A stretch of 5,179 nucleotides of DNA, taken from the NCBI GenBank assembly GCA_017883495.1, contig JADGNL010000159.1, positions 1 through 5,179 of the forward strand. The letters run 5' to 3'. Positions 1 to 5,179 of this stretch are shown in pieces. The translations under genes were made by a program, and so were the position numbers. Every line of letters starts with the position of its first letter. The stretch's first letter is position 1. Origin of the DNA: Methanomicrobiales archaeon (GTDB lineage: Archaea; Halobacteriota; Methanomicrobia; Methanomicrobiales; Methanospirillaceae). The notes under the pieces were generated by a model. That model was not told where the DNA came from. It searched no databases and saw only the letters and a program-made list of their open reading frames with translations.

Positions 1-504
1 GGCCGCGAGCTCGGCGTCGGCCATGGAACGGTCCACGGCCGGGTGGCGGCCGAGGTCCCCGAGCCGGCCGCCCGAGAGGACGCCGACGCCGGGGGGCAGA
101 CCGAGGAGCCGGGCGAGCTCGCGCCCGCGCTCGATCAGGGCGACCTTCTCGGCCACGGTCCAGCCCTCGTCCACGCCCACGGGCGCGAGGAGGAAGCGGC
201 GGCCGTCCGCGCACTCGAGGAGGGCGACCCGTTCGAGCCGGTCGACGCCCGTGGCCGACCGGAGCAGGGCGAGGGTTCGGTTCGCTGGGAGGGTACCCCG
301 TACGGCCGCGTCGATCCGCTCCGCGACCAGGTCCCCGATCAGGGCCGCAGCCGGGTCGGGGGAGGCGGCGCAGGACGGCCCGCCGTCCTCGGCGGCCTCG
401 GGCGTGCAGTAGAAGCGGACGAGGATCCCCGGGTCGAGGGCGGCCGCGGCCCGGCGCATCAGGGGCAGATCGCGGGCGCTCGCGGCCCCGATCCCGATGA
501 TCAC
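1..504 (-). CDS. mtxX: Methanogenesis marker protein 4 (MtxX family), N-terminal 168 residues, truncated by window edge
   Basis: MtxX/Mmp4 proteins are found in methanogens and resemble phosphate acetyl/butyryl transferases. They have been called putative methyltransferases, but the reaction is not established. The visible 168 residues open with a hydrophobic glycine-rich strand (VIIGIGAAS), then show AAVRGTLPA at about 66-74, APVGVDEG at about 107-114, and the glycine-rich stretch SGGRLGDLGRH at about 144-154 followed by a VDRS..D.E pattern, which I recognise as typical of this family. The reading frame is open to position 1, so the C-terminal part is missing. The GTG at 504-502 was chosen because it overlaps the mmp2 stop as GTGA and places the first beta strand at the N-terminus. 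An in-frame GTG at 522-520 is an alternative that adds six residues. Translation is probably coupled to mmp2. No clear Shine-Dalgarno precedes it; the upstream GGGGCGG is only a weak match. Confidence 0.85.
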   Translation of the reverse strand, partial: MIIGIGAASARDLPLMRRAAAALDPGILVRFYCTPEAAEDGGPSCAASPDPAAALIGDLVAERIDAAVRGTLPANRTLALLRSATGVDRLERVALLECADGRRFLLAPVGVDEGWTVAEKVALIERGRELARLLGLPPGVGVLSGGRLGDLGRHPAVDRSMADAELAA

Positions 505-1508
505 GGGTTTCCGCCCCGGCACGGTGCGAGGCGGGTGATCCCGTCGCCGGCGAAGTCGAAGACCGTCACCTCGCCGTCGGAGCCGGCGATCGAGAGCCGC
601 CGGGAGCCGTCGACCTCGCCGATCTCGGCCGCGGCCATGCCGACCGCCTCGAACCGCCGGCAGACCTCGTCCGCGTTCTCCGGCCGGACGGTCAGGACGA
701 AGCCCATGCCCGGGTACATCCGAAGCCAGTGGTCGAACGTGATACCGTTCACCTCGAGATCGGGCGTGGGAATGCGGTCGACTGCCACAACCGCGCCGCA
801 GCCCGAGACCTCGAGGAGCATTCCGAGCGAGCCGATCAGGCCCGGGTTCGAGATGTCCTTGCCGGCCGTCACGAGCCCGGCCTCGGCCAGCTCCTGCAGG
901 CAGGCGACCTGCGCCCGGACCACCGCGGCGGGCTTCATCGTGACCGAGTCCCAGTTCAGGATGCAGGAGGGGTGGACGCGCCCGTCCAGGTCGACGGCCG
1001 CTATCACCCGGTCGCCCGCCGTCGCCGTGTGGCTGTAGATGACCGCGTCGAGCCGGGCCGCGCCCAGGATCGCGACGTCGATCACCGAGTACGGCGTATC
1101 CGGGTGGAGGTGGCCGCCGACGATCGGCACGCCGAACTGGAGCGAGGCCTCGCGCATGCCCGCGAGTACGAGGTCGCAGATCGCCTTGTCGGCGATGGAG
1201 AAGATGTCGACCATGGCGAGCGGCCGCCCGCCCATGGCCGCGATGTCGTGGATGTTGACGAGGACCGCGCAGTACCCGGCCCAGTAGGGATCGGCCTCCA
1301 TCAGCCGGGACCAGATACCGTCGGCCGCGAGCAGCAGGGCCTGGTCGCCGTGTCGGATCACAGCCGCGTCCTCGCCGAAGTCCGCGAGGACGTCCGGCGC
1401 GTCCATCGAGAACGCCTGGACCAGCTCGCCGATCGCGTGCTTCCGTCGAACCCCCTCGTACTCCCGGATACGGTCAGCGATGAGCGCTGTCGGCTGCGAT
1501 CTCTCCAC
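501..1508 (-). CDS. mmp2: Methanogenesis marker protein 2 (AIR synthase/PurM-like)
   Basis: This 335-residue protein belongs to the PurM/HypE/SelD/ThiL ATP-binding superfamily and matches the methanogen-specific marker 2 branch; its substrate is unknown. Visible landmarks are FGEDAAV at 44-50 and AADGIW at 61-66 (acidic metal/ATP-binding region), VNIHDIAAMGGRP at 84-96 (the superfamily's N-D-A-MGG-P pattern), GGHLHPD at 131-137, and KDISNPGLIGS at 217-227, the C-terminal domain motif in which SelD/PurM proteins have a G-R or D-S/T-G-G form. MYPGMGF at 264-270 precedes the last strands. Length and motif spacing look intact. The start is GTG, supported by AGGAAGGT eight bases upstream and by the gap ending there. 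Its stop overlaps the mtxX start, so the two genes form an operon. Transcription probably begins in the divergent gap shared with rfcL. The superfamily and marker assignment are firm; any specific role in cofactor or enzyme maturation for methanogenesis would be conjecture. Confidence 0.93.
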   Translation of the reverse strand: MERSQPTALIADRIREYEGVRRKHAIGELVQAFSMDAPDVLADFGEDAAVIRHGDQALLLAADGIWSRLMEADPYWAGYCAVLVNIHDIAAMGGRPLAMVDIFSIADKAICDLVLAGMREASLQFGVPIVGGHLHPDTPYSVIDVAILGAARLDAVIYSHTATAGDRVIAAVDLDGRVHPSCILNWDSVTMKPAAVVRAQVACLQELAEAGLVTAGKDISNPGLIGSLGMLLEVSGCGAVVAVDRIPTPDLEVNGITFDHWLRMYPGMGFVLTVRPENADEVCRRFEAVGMAAAEIGEVDGSRRLSIAGSDGEVTVFDFAGDGITRLAPCRGGNP

Positions 1509-1516
1509 GGCGTGCG

Positions 1517-1524
1517 ACCTTCCT
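1517..1524 (-). promoter_or_regulatory. Shine-Dalgarno of mmp2
   Basis: On the minus strand AGGAAGGT lies eight bases before the GTG at 1508 and resembles the archaeal consensus AGGAGGTGAT. It supports the GTG start and implies that mmp2 has a transcribed leader, unlike rfcL on the other side of the gap. Confidence 0.65.
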
Positions 1525-1550
1525 TTCTTATCGATTCGGGCCTCATCGCT

Positions 1551-1562
1551 GATAATTTATTT
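1551..1562. promoter_or_regulatory. AT-rich TATA-like element in the mmp2/rfcL divergent gap
   Basis: GATAATTTATTT is the only strongly AT-rich tract in the 78-bp gap of an otherwise very GC-rich region. Read on the plus strand its centre is about 29 bp before the rfcL ATG, which suits a TATA box for a leaderless or nearly leaderless rfcL transcript. Read on the minus strand (AAATAAATTATC) it would place a start site near 1530 and give mmp2 a leader of about 22 nt that contains its Shine-Dalgarno. One element may therefore serve both directions. A second minus-strand candidate (ATAAGAAAG, about 1525-1532) seems too close to the mmp2 start. Confidence 0.55.
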
Positions 1563-1586
1563 GATGTCCCGGCCGATCAGTTAAGC

Positions 1587-2924
1587 ATGGACTGGACCGA
1601 GCGCTACCGACCGCAGCGGATCGCGGACCTGGTCGGGAACGGCACCTCCGTCCGGCAGATGGTCGAGTGGGCCCGGGACTGGAAGCCGGGCGACCGCCCG
1701 CTCATCCTCTACGGCAAGCCCGGCACGGGCAAGACCTCGGCCGCGTACGCGCTCGCCCGAGAGATGGACTGGGAGGTGGTCGAGACGAACGCATCGGACC
1801 AGCGGACGCGGGCCGCGATCGAGCGCGTGGCCGGCCAGTCGGCCGTGACCGGCAGCCTCTTCGGGACGGGACGGCGCCTGATCCTGATCGACGAGGCCGA
1901 CAACCTGCACGGGACGGCCGACCGGGGCGGGGCCAAGGCGATCGTGGACCTGATCAGGACGGCCCGGCAGCCCGTGGTCCTGATCGCGAACGACCTGTAC
2001 GAGGTGGCCGGCGAGATCCGGACCCGGACCGAGCCCGTCCAGTTCAGGGCCCTGGCGGCGCGGTCGATCGTGCCGCGCCTCAGGCTGATCTGCCGCGAGG
2101 AGGGGATCGCCTGCGACGACGATACCCTCCGGGTCGTGGCCGAGAGCGCGAACGGGGACATGCGCTCTGCCGTCACCATGCTCCAGGCCGCGGCCATCGG
2201 GCGGACGGCCCTGGACCAGGACTCGGTCCGGACTTCGCAGAAAGACGAGCGCGCGACCATCTTCGAGCTCGTGGGCGCGGTCCTCCGCGACCGGCCGGAC
2301 GAGGAGCTGATGAGCCTTGCGTGGGAGGTCGACGACAAGCCCGACGCGATCGTCCAGTGGCTCGAGGGGTCGCTCGGGCAGCTCCCGCCGGCGTCGCGGT
2401 GCGAGGCCTACCCGGCGCTCGCCGCGGCCGACCGGGCCATCGCGCGGACGTTCCGGCGGCAGAACTACACGCTCTGGCGGTACGCGACCGCGCTCGCGGT
2501 CCTCGGGACGGCCCGCGCCGCGCACGGCTCCGGCGTCCATTCCCGGCTCGCGCCGCCGTCCCGGTGGGGGCGGATGGCCCAGGCGCGGCGGCGGAAGGCG
2601 GCCCGGACCTCGCTCATGCGGAAGCTCGGCGCCTGGATGGGTGTCTCCCGGGCCGAGCTCCGCGAGTACTACCTGGAGGCCGTGCGTTCGCTCGTCGCGG
2701 GCGACCCCGAGCCGATCGCGCGAACGCTCGAGCTCGACGCGGACGAGCTGGCCCTCCTGACCGGCGACCGCGAGCGGTCGGCGGAGATCGCGGGGCGGCT
2801 CGCAAAGGAGCGGCGCGAGCTCGAGAAGGCGGAGAAGCCGAAGCGGCGGTCGGCAAAGGAGAAGGAGGAGCCCGCGCCGCCCCACCCGGCCGGCGAGGTG
2901 CGGAACCAGTCAACTCTCTTCTGA
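1587..2924 (+). CDS. rfcL: Replication factor C large subunit (clamp loader)
   Basis: RfcL is the single large subunit of the archaeal clamp loader, which with RfcS opens the PCNA ring and places it on primer-template DNA. The 445-residue product begins with the RFC box MDWTERYRP (1-9), then Walker A GKPGTGKT (43-50), Walker B LILIDEADN (98-106), sensor 1 IAND (133-136) and sensor 2 NGDMRSAV (189-196). A helical collar domain fills about 220-400. The tail (about 405-440) is charged and low-complexity, rich in K, E, R and P, and ends in the PCNA-binding motif QSTLF (441-445) directly before the stop. The ATG at 1587 gives the canonical family N-terminus. The same frame stays open far upstream, but that stretch lies antisense to mmp2. 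No Shine-Dalgarno precedes the ATG and a TATA-like tract lies about 29 bp upstream, so translation is probably leaderless. The length is near the lower end of the usual archaeal range. The 3' end overlaps the UPF0146 gene by 15 bp. Confidence 0.97.
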   Translation: MDWTERYRPQRIADLVGNGTSVRQMVEWARDWKPGDRPLILYGKPGTGKTSAAYALAREMDWEVVETNASDQRTRAAIERVAGQSAVTGSLFGTGRRLILIDEADNLHGTADRGGAKAIVDLIRTARQPVVLIANDLYEVAGEIRTRTEPVQFRALAARSIVPRLRLICREEGIACDDDTLRVVAESANGDMRSAVTMLQAAAIGRTALDQDSVRTSQKDERATIFELVGAVLRDRPDEELMSLAWEVDDKPDAIVQWLEGSLGQLPPASRCEAYPALAAADRAIARTFRRQNYTLWRYATALAVLGTARAAHGSGVHSRLAPPSRWGRMAQARRRKAARTSLMRKLGAWMGVSRAELREYYLEAVRSLVAGDPEPIARTLELDADELALLTGDRERSAEIAGRLAKERRELEKAEKPKRRSAKEKEEPAPPHPAGEVRNQSTLF

Positions 2925-3329
2925 AGCGGCGCGGTAATACCGGTGGAGGACCACGCCCCCGGCCGCGATCCGCTCGCCGCCGCCGAGCCAGACCTCGTCG
3001 CCGAGGTGGTAGACCAGAAGGTCGCAGCCGCAGGCCCGGGCCAGCGCGATCAGGGGGGGGACCATCTCGACCCCGGGCCGGACCGCGTAGATCACGTCCG
3101 CGCCGCGGTAGAGGGCGAGGTCCGGAGCGAAGACGTCGTCGCGCGCGAACGGGATCTCCCCCGTCTCGCACGGCCGGATGTCGACGGCGCGCACCCGGCA
3201 ACCCGCGGCCCGGGCCGTCTCGGCTGCAGTCGTATTCGAGCCGCACCCGACCTCGACCGCGGAGCGGTAGCGGGCGCCGACGTACGCCCCGACCGTCCGC
3301 TCGATCTGTTTAATGGGTCCGTCCGTCAC
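2910..3329 (-). CDS. UPF0146 family protein (methyltransferase-like Rossmann fold)
   Basis: This 139-residue product matches the small euryarchaeal family UPF0146, whose function is unknown. It has the layout of a class I SAM-dependent methyltransferase core. A glycine-rich loop, AVEVGCGSN, lies at about 24-32; an acidic strand end, VRAVDIRP, at 46-53, would contact the SAM ribose. FARDDVFAP (61-69) and LYRGADVIYAVRP (73-85) are family signatures. A helix and the strand CDLLVYHLGDEVW (102-114) follow. The core is intact but too small to hold an obvious substrate-binding domain, so catalysis is not certain. I chose the GTG at 3329-3327 because it gives the usual family length and no other start lies nearby in frame; a nearby ATG is in another frame and stops at once. 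There is no Shine-Dalgarno. The start lies 9 bp from the divergent amzA start, and the last five codons overlap the end of rfcL. A run of eight C (minus strand) encodes the Val-Pro-Pro at 90-92. Confidence 0.88.
   Translation of the reverse strand: MTDGPIKQIERTVGAYVGARYRSAVEVGCGSNTTAAETARAAGCRVRAVDIRPCETGEIPFARDDVFAPDLALYRGADVIYAVRPGVEMVPPLIALARACGCDLLVYHLGDEVWLGGGERIAAGGVVLHRYYRAASEES
3309..3314 (+). promoter_or_regulatory. Candidate TATA box for amzA, inside the UPF0146 coding region
   Basis: TTTAAT is centred about 27 bp before the amzA GTG, the distance expected if transcription starts at or next to the start codon. It lies within the first codons of the UPF0146 gene on the other strand. 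It is the only AT-rich hexamer in the neighbourhood. The call rests on position and composition alone. Confidence 0.45.
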
Positions 3330-3338
3330 ACGTACATT

Positions 3339-3869
3339 GTGCGCTTTGCCCTCTATTGGGATCACCGCTCGCCCGAGGGGCTCCAGCGCCCGATCCAGCG
3401 GCGGATCGAGGGGATTCTCGGGGTGAAGGGCTCCCTGATCGAGCCGAACGGCCTGCTCCTGACCGGGTTCGACATGCTCCGCCGGCAGTACAGCGCGCCC
3501 GCGCTCCTGACCTGCCTCGAGGCTGCGCGGCGCCGCCGGGGCTGGGAGGACCCCGTCCTCCTGGTCGTCCCCGACGACCTCTACGCCCCCGGCGAGGAGT
3601 ACGTCTTCGGCCTCGCCCGCCCCGAGCGCGGCACGGCCGTGGTCTCGACGGCCCGGCTCCACAATCACTTCTACGGCCGCGCCCCCTGCGACGACGACCT
3701 GATGGACCGGGTCGCGAAGGAGGGCGCCCACGAGGTCGGCCACCTCCTCGGGCTCGAGCACTGCGACGAGCGCGAGTGCGTCATGTACGCTCCCCGTTCG
3801 CTCGACGAGCTCGACCGCAAGCGAAAGATGGTCTGCCCGGCCTGCACGGCCCTGCTACGGGGCGGTTGA
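3339..3869 (+). CDS. amzA: Archaemetzincin (zinc metallopeptidase AmzA)
   Basis: Archaemetzincins are small cytosolic metallopeptidases of the metzincin clan (peptidase family M54), found in archaea and some eukaryotes; the archaeal substrate is not known. The 176-residue product carries the full signature: HEVGHLLGLEHC at 131-142, with H131, H135 and H141 as zinc ligands and E132 as the catalytic base. The Met-turn residue is M149. A four-cysteine second metal site consists of C142, C147, C166 and C169 (VCPAC at 165-169), with 16 residues between M149 and C166. The N-terminal half has the family's beta/alpha scaffold, including the edge strand region TAVVSTARLHNHFYG (99-113). No signal peptide is visible. 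GTG at 3339 was chosen because it starts the first beta strand (RFALYWD) and matches the family length; upstream codons in this frame lie antisense to UPF0146. There is no Shine-Dalgarno, so a leaderless message is likely. The 3' end overlaps the next minus-strand gene by 15 bp. Confidence 0.95.
   Translation: MRFALYWDHRSPEGLQRPIQRRIEGILGVKGSLIEPNGLLLTGFDMLRRQYSAPALLTCLEAARRRRGWEDPVLLVVPDDLYAPGEEYVFGLARPERGTAVVSTARLHNHFYGRAPCDDDLMDRVAKEGAHEVGHLLGLEHCDERECVMYAPRSLDELDRKRKMVCPACTALLRGG
3352..3357 (-). promoter_or_regulatory. Weak candidate TATA box for the UPF0146 gene, inside amzA
   Basis: On the minus strand AATAGA is centred about 25 bp before the UPF0146 GTG, within the first codons of amzA. 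It is a poor TATA match, but the region offers nothing better and no Shine-Dalgarno, so a leaderless transcript is the simplest reading. Confidence 0.3.
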
Positions 3870-4772
3870 GGGGCGGCCAGCCGCCTCCCGCTCCTCTATC
3901 AGCCCCGCTGCGTTCTGCATCCCGTAGCCGTCGAGCACCAGGAATGCGCCCGCAATGAGTATAATCACGGCGAGGAGCATGATCAGGATGTTCAGAAGCG
4001 CCTCGGGCTCGAAGAAGGCCCAGTACCCGAGGGCCAGCGAGGCGATGCCCAGGCCGGTCGTGAAGACGAGGCCCTGCGGGTCGCGCCCCCGTGTTCGGAT
4101 CACGCGGACGAGCGTGACGGCCGCGCTCGAGAGGAACCAGACCGCGAGCAGGAGCAGCAGGAGCACGACGTAGAGGAACCAGAAGAAGTAGAGGAGGACC
4201 CCGCCGGTGACCAGGGCGAGCCCGCGCAGAATGTCCTTCTGGGCGAGCTCCGCCCGGAGCCTGAGGCGGATGCCGTTCGCGAGCAGCACCGCTCCGGTCA
4301 CGACCACGAGGGCCGGGATGATCACGGAGAAGAAGAACTCGGCGTCGAACTCGAGGAGGAGCATCCCTGCTCCGAGCAGGAAGATGAGCCCGCCGATGAG
4401 CATCCGCATCCACCCCGAGAGGCGGAGGTCGACGATCCGGGCCACCGGGTCCTCGCGCCGGGCATCCTTCGCCGAGAGGGCGAGGGTCTCCATGGTCTCG
4501 AAGATCATCAGCGCGAGCGGCGCGTCGTCGACCAGGTGCATGACCGGGTTCCGTTCGGGGTCGTACCGGTCCATGTGGACCCGGTAGTCCTGCTCCGTCT
4601 CGTGGGCGTGGTACTGGCCGTTCCGGTAGCTCGCGACCGTCCCGGGGCTCGGGACGTTGATCGCCGACCGCTTCCAGGTCGGTTCGAGCGGCTCGGTGAC
4701 CGACTCGAGCGGCACGATCACCTCCCAGACCCCCTGGTGGAGGGGGCCGAGATATTCCGTCAGTGGAGGCAT
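3855..4772 (-). CDS. Six-helix membrane protein, HdeD/DUF308-like C-terminal module with an unrecognised soluble N-terminal region
   Basis: I do not recognise a characterised homologue for this 305-residue protein. Residues 1-115 are soluble, with no signal peptide and a His- and acid-rich stretch (about 54-82, including HAHETEQDYRVHMDRYD). Residues about 122-280 hold six hydrophobic segments, roughly 122-140, 147-168, 182-200, 201-221, 236-254 and 258-280, arranged as three hairpins. Arginine-rich stretches before the first hairpin (RREDPVAR), between hairpins (IRLRLRAELAQK; RVIRTRGR) and an acidic tail predict that both ends face the cytoplasm. Hairpins 1 and 3 share the pattern VTGAVLLANGI / IAGAFLVLDGY, recalling the repeat of HdeD/DUF308 proteins, whose size (about 190 residues, six helices) fits the C-terminal part. 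The ATG at 4772 has GAGGT six bases upstream. The stop TAG lies inside the amzA 3' end. The existence of the gene is secure; the DUF308 relation is a pattern-based inference. Confidence 0.85.
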   Translation of the reverse strand: MPPLTEYLGPLHQGVWEVIVPLESVTEPLEPTWKRSAINVPSPGTVASYRNGQYHAHETEQDYRVHMDRYDPERNPVMHLVDDAPLALMIFETMETLALSAKDARREDPVARIVDLRLSGWMRMLIGGLIFLLGAGMLLLEFDAEFFFSVIIPALVVVTGAVLLANGIRLRLRAELAQKDILRGLALVTGGVLLYFFWFLYVVLLLLLLAVWFLSSAAVTLVRVIRTRGRDPQGLVFTTGLGIASLALGYWAFFEPEALLNILIMLLAVIILIAGAFLVLDGYGMQNAAGLIEEREAAGRPSTAP

Positions 4773-4779
4773 ACCGGTG

Positions 4780-4784
4780 ACCTC
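4780..4784 (-). promoter_or_regulatory. Shine-Dalgarno of the six-helix membrane protein gene
   Basis: GAGGT on the minus strand, part of GAGGTCACC, is separated from the ATG at 4772 by about seven bases and fits the archaeal 16S 3' end. It decides the start of the downstream gene. Confidence 0.65.
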
Positions 4785-4807
4785 GTTACGGGATCTCTCG
4801 TGCCATG

Positions 4808-4814
4808 ATATTTA
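4808..4814 (-). promoter_or_regulatory. Candidate TATA box for the six-helix membrane protein gene
   Basis: TAAATAT on the minus strand is centred about 39 bp before the ATG. Initiation about 26 bp downstream of it would give a leader of about 14 nt beginning just ahead of the GAGGT ribosome-binding site. The call rests on composition and spacing only. Confidence 0.5.
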
Positions 4815-4841
4815 CATCTGCTGATCTCCCACGGCCACGGG

Positions 4842-4852
4842 AAAAGATAAAA
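4842..4852 (+). promoter_or_regulatory. Candidate TATA box for the YjdF-like gene
   Basis: AAAAGATAAAA is a strongly AT-rich tract centred about 30 bp before the ATG at 4877. A transcript starting about 26 bp downstream would begin at or a few bases before the candidate GTG/ATG start codons, giving a leaderless or very short-leader message. Confidence 0.5.
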
Positions 4853-4876
4853 GGACGGACCGGAAGATAGGGGGTG

Positions 4877-5179
4877 ATGGCCGCCTCGAAGGGGATGTAT
4901 CTCGCCTATCTCTTCCAGGCGCTGATCGCGGCTAACGGGGTCTACGCCCTCGTCACGGGGCAGTACCAGGCGATGTTCACGGCGTTCCTGATGTTCGGCC
5001 TGACCTTCGTGCCGTACGTGGCCGCGGACCGGCTCGACATCCGGTTCCCCTGGTTCGTCTATTTTCTGATCGCCTTCTCGTTCACGATCCACATTTCGGG
5101 CTACGTCCAGGGCTGGTACGTCACCTACTACCCATACTACGACAAGGCGGCGCACCTGGTCTCGGCGAGCTCGATCGCA
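4877..5179 (+). CDS. YjdF/DUF2238-like integral membrane protein, N-terminal 101 residues, truncated by window edge
   Basis: The visible 101 residues contain three hydrophobic segments (about 8-26, 32-49 and 58-77), followed by aromatic residues and the motif YYPYYDKAAHLVSASS (84-99) with D89 and H93. The order of these elements (a helix ending in a short basic/acidic loop, RFPWF, another helix, then an aromatic stretch and D-x-x-x-H) resembles the predicted membrane family YjdF/DUF2238, whose members have about 200 residues and unknown function. The frame stays open to the window end, so about half the protein may be missing. Three starts are possible after the in-frame TAG at 4868-4870: GTG 4874, ATG 4877 and ATG 4895. 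I chose ATG 4877 from the spacing to the TATA-like tract. A near-consensus AGGGGGTGAT (4869-4878) overlaps this start and is too close to act as its ribosome-binding site; it is about 16 bases from ATG 4895. The family call is tentative; that it is a membrane protein gene is likely. Confidence 0.75.
   Translation, partial: MAASKGMYLAYLFQALIAANGVYALVTGQYQAMFTAFLMFGLTFVPYVAADRLDIRFPWFVYFLIAFSFTIHISGYVQGWYVTYYPYYDKAAHLVSASSIA

Noticed and set aside
43..1038. Plus-strand open frame antisense to mtxX and mmp2
   Set aside because: The two minus-strand genes show conserved motifs and a translational-coupling overlap; the plus frame shows only biased composition.
729..1586. In-frame upstream extension of rfcL by 286 codons
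   Set aside because: It is antisense to mmp2, which has full family motifs, and the translation is low-complexity and charged. The canonical RFC N-terminus begins at 1587.
1581..2885. Long minus-strand open frame antisense to rfcL
   Set aside because: It is a high-GC shadow frame rich in R, P, G and L with no recognisable domain; the rfcL motifs lie on the other strand.
1667..3313. Long plus-strand open frame across rfcL and UPF0146
   Set aside because: Its translation is compositionally biased toward R, G, A and P, it crosses two well-supported genes, and it lacks any family motif.
3330..3761. N-terminal extension of UPF0146 through the amzA region
   Set aside because: It lies antisense to the intact zinc-peptidase motifs of amzA, and UPF0146 proteins are only about 130-140 residues long.
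4760..5155. Minus-strand open frame opposite the YjdF-like gene
   Set aside because: It would span the promoter gap and the start of the six-helix membrane protein gene, and its product has no coherent hydrophobic or domain pattern.
1..5179. Mobile element, defence system, CRISPR array or tRNA
   Set aside because: I saw no direct repeat array, transposase, integrase, inverted terminal repeats or cloverleaf, and composition is uniform across all genes.

Overview
The window reads as GC-rich euryarchaeal chromosome, most likely a hydrogenotrophic methanogen of the Methanomicrobiales or a close relative. The grounds are two methanogenesis-marker proteins (Mmp4/MtxX and Mmp2), an archaeal replication factor C large subunit, a UPF0146 protein and an archaemetzincin. 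The non-coding gaps hold AT-rich TATA-like elements, and several starts lack a Shine-Dalgarno, as expected for archaeal leaderless transcripts. The order-level placement is an inference from gene content and base composition. No RNA gene, mobile element, CRISPR array or long repeat was seen.

Layout: mtxX (minus, 3' part off the left edge) follows mmp2 (minus) with a GTGA stop/start overlap, so these two form an operon. A 78-bp divergent gap separates mmp2 from rfcL (plus). The end of rfcL overlaps the end of the UPF0146 gene (minus) by 15 bp. The UPF0146 gene and amzA (plus) diverge with only 9 bp between their start codons. The end of amzA overlaps the end of a six-helix membrane protein gene (minus), again by 15 bp. 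A gap of about 100 bp then separates that gene from a YjdF/DUF2238-like membrane protein gene (plus) that runs off the right edge. After the first operon every gene switches strand, and there is no gap longer than about 100 bp.

How the genes relate: mtxX and mmp2 are conserved in methanogens but have no settled biochemical role. RfcL is the large subunit of the clamp loader and carries its PCNA-binding tail. UPF0146 (methyltransferase-like fold) and AmzA (zinc peptidase) are single genes with no obvious pathway link to their neighbours. The two membrane proteins are uncharacterised; one looks like an HdeD/DUF308-type six-helix module behind a novel soluble N-terminal region.

I found no convincing new defence or mobile system. 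The most interesting signals are architectural: two codon-aligned 15-bp convergent overlaps (one encoding the PCNA-binding motif), a 9-bp divergent start pair whose promoters must lie inside the opposite gene, and the domain composition of the membrane protein.
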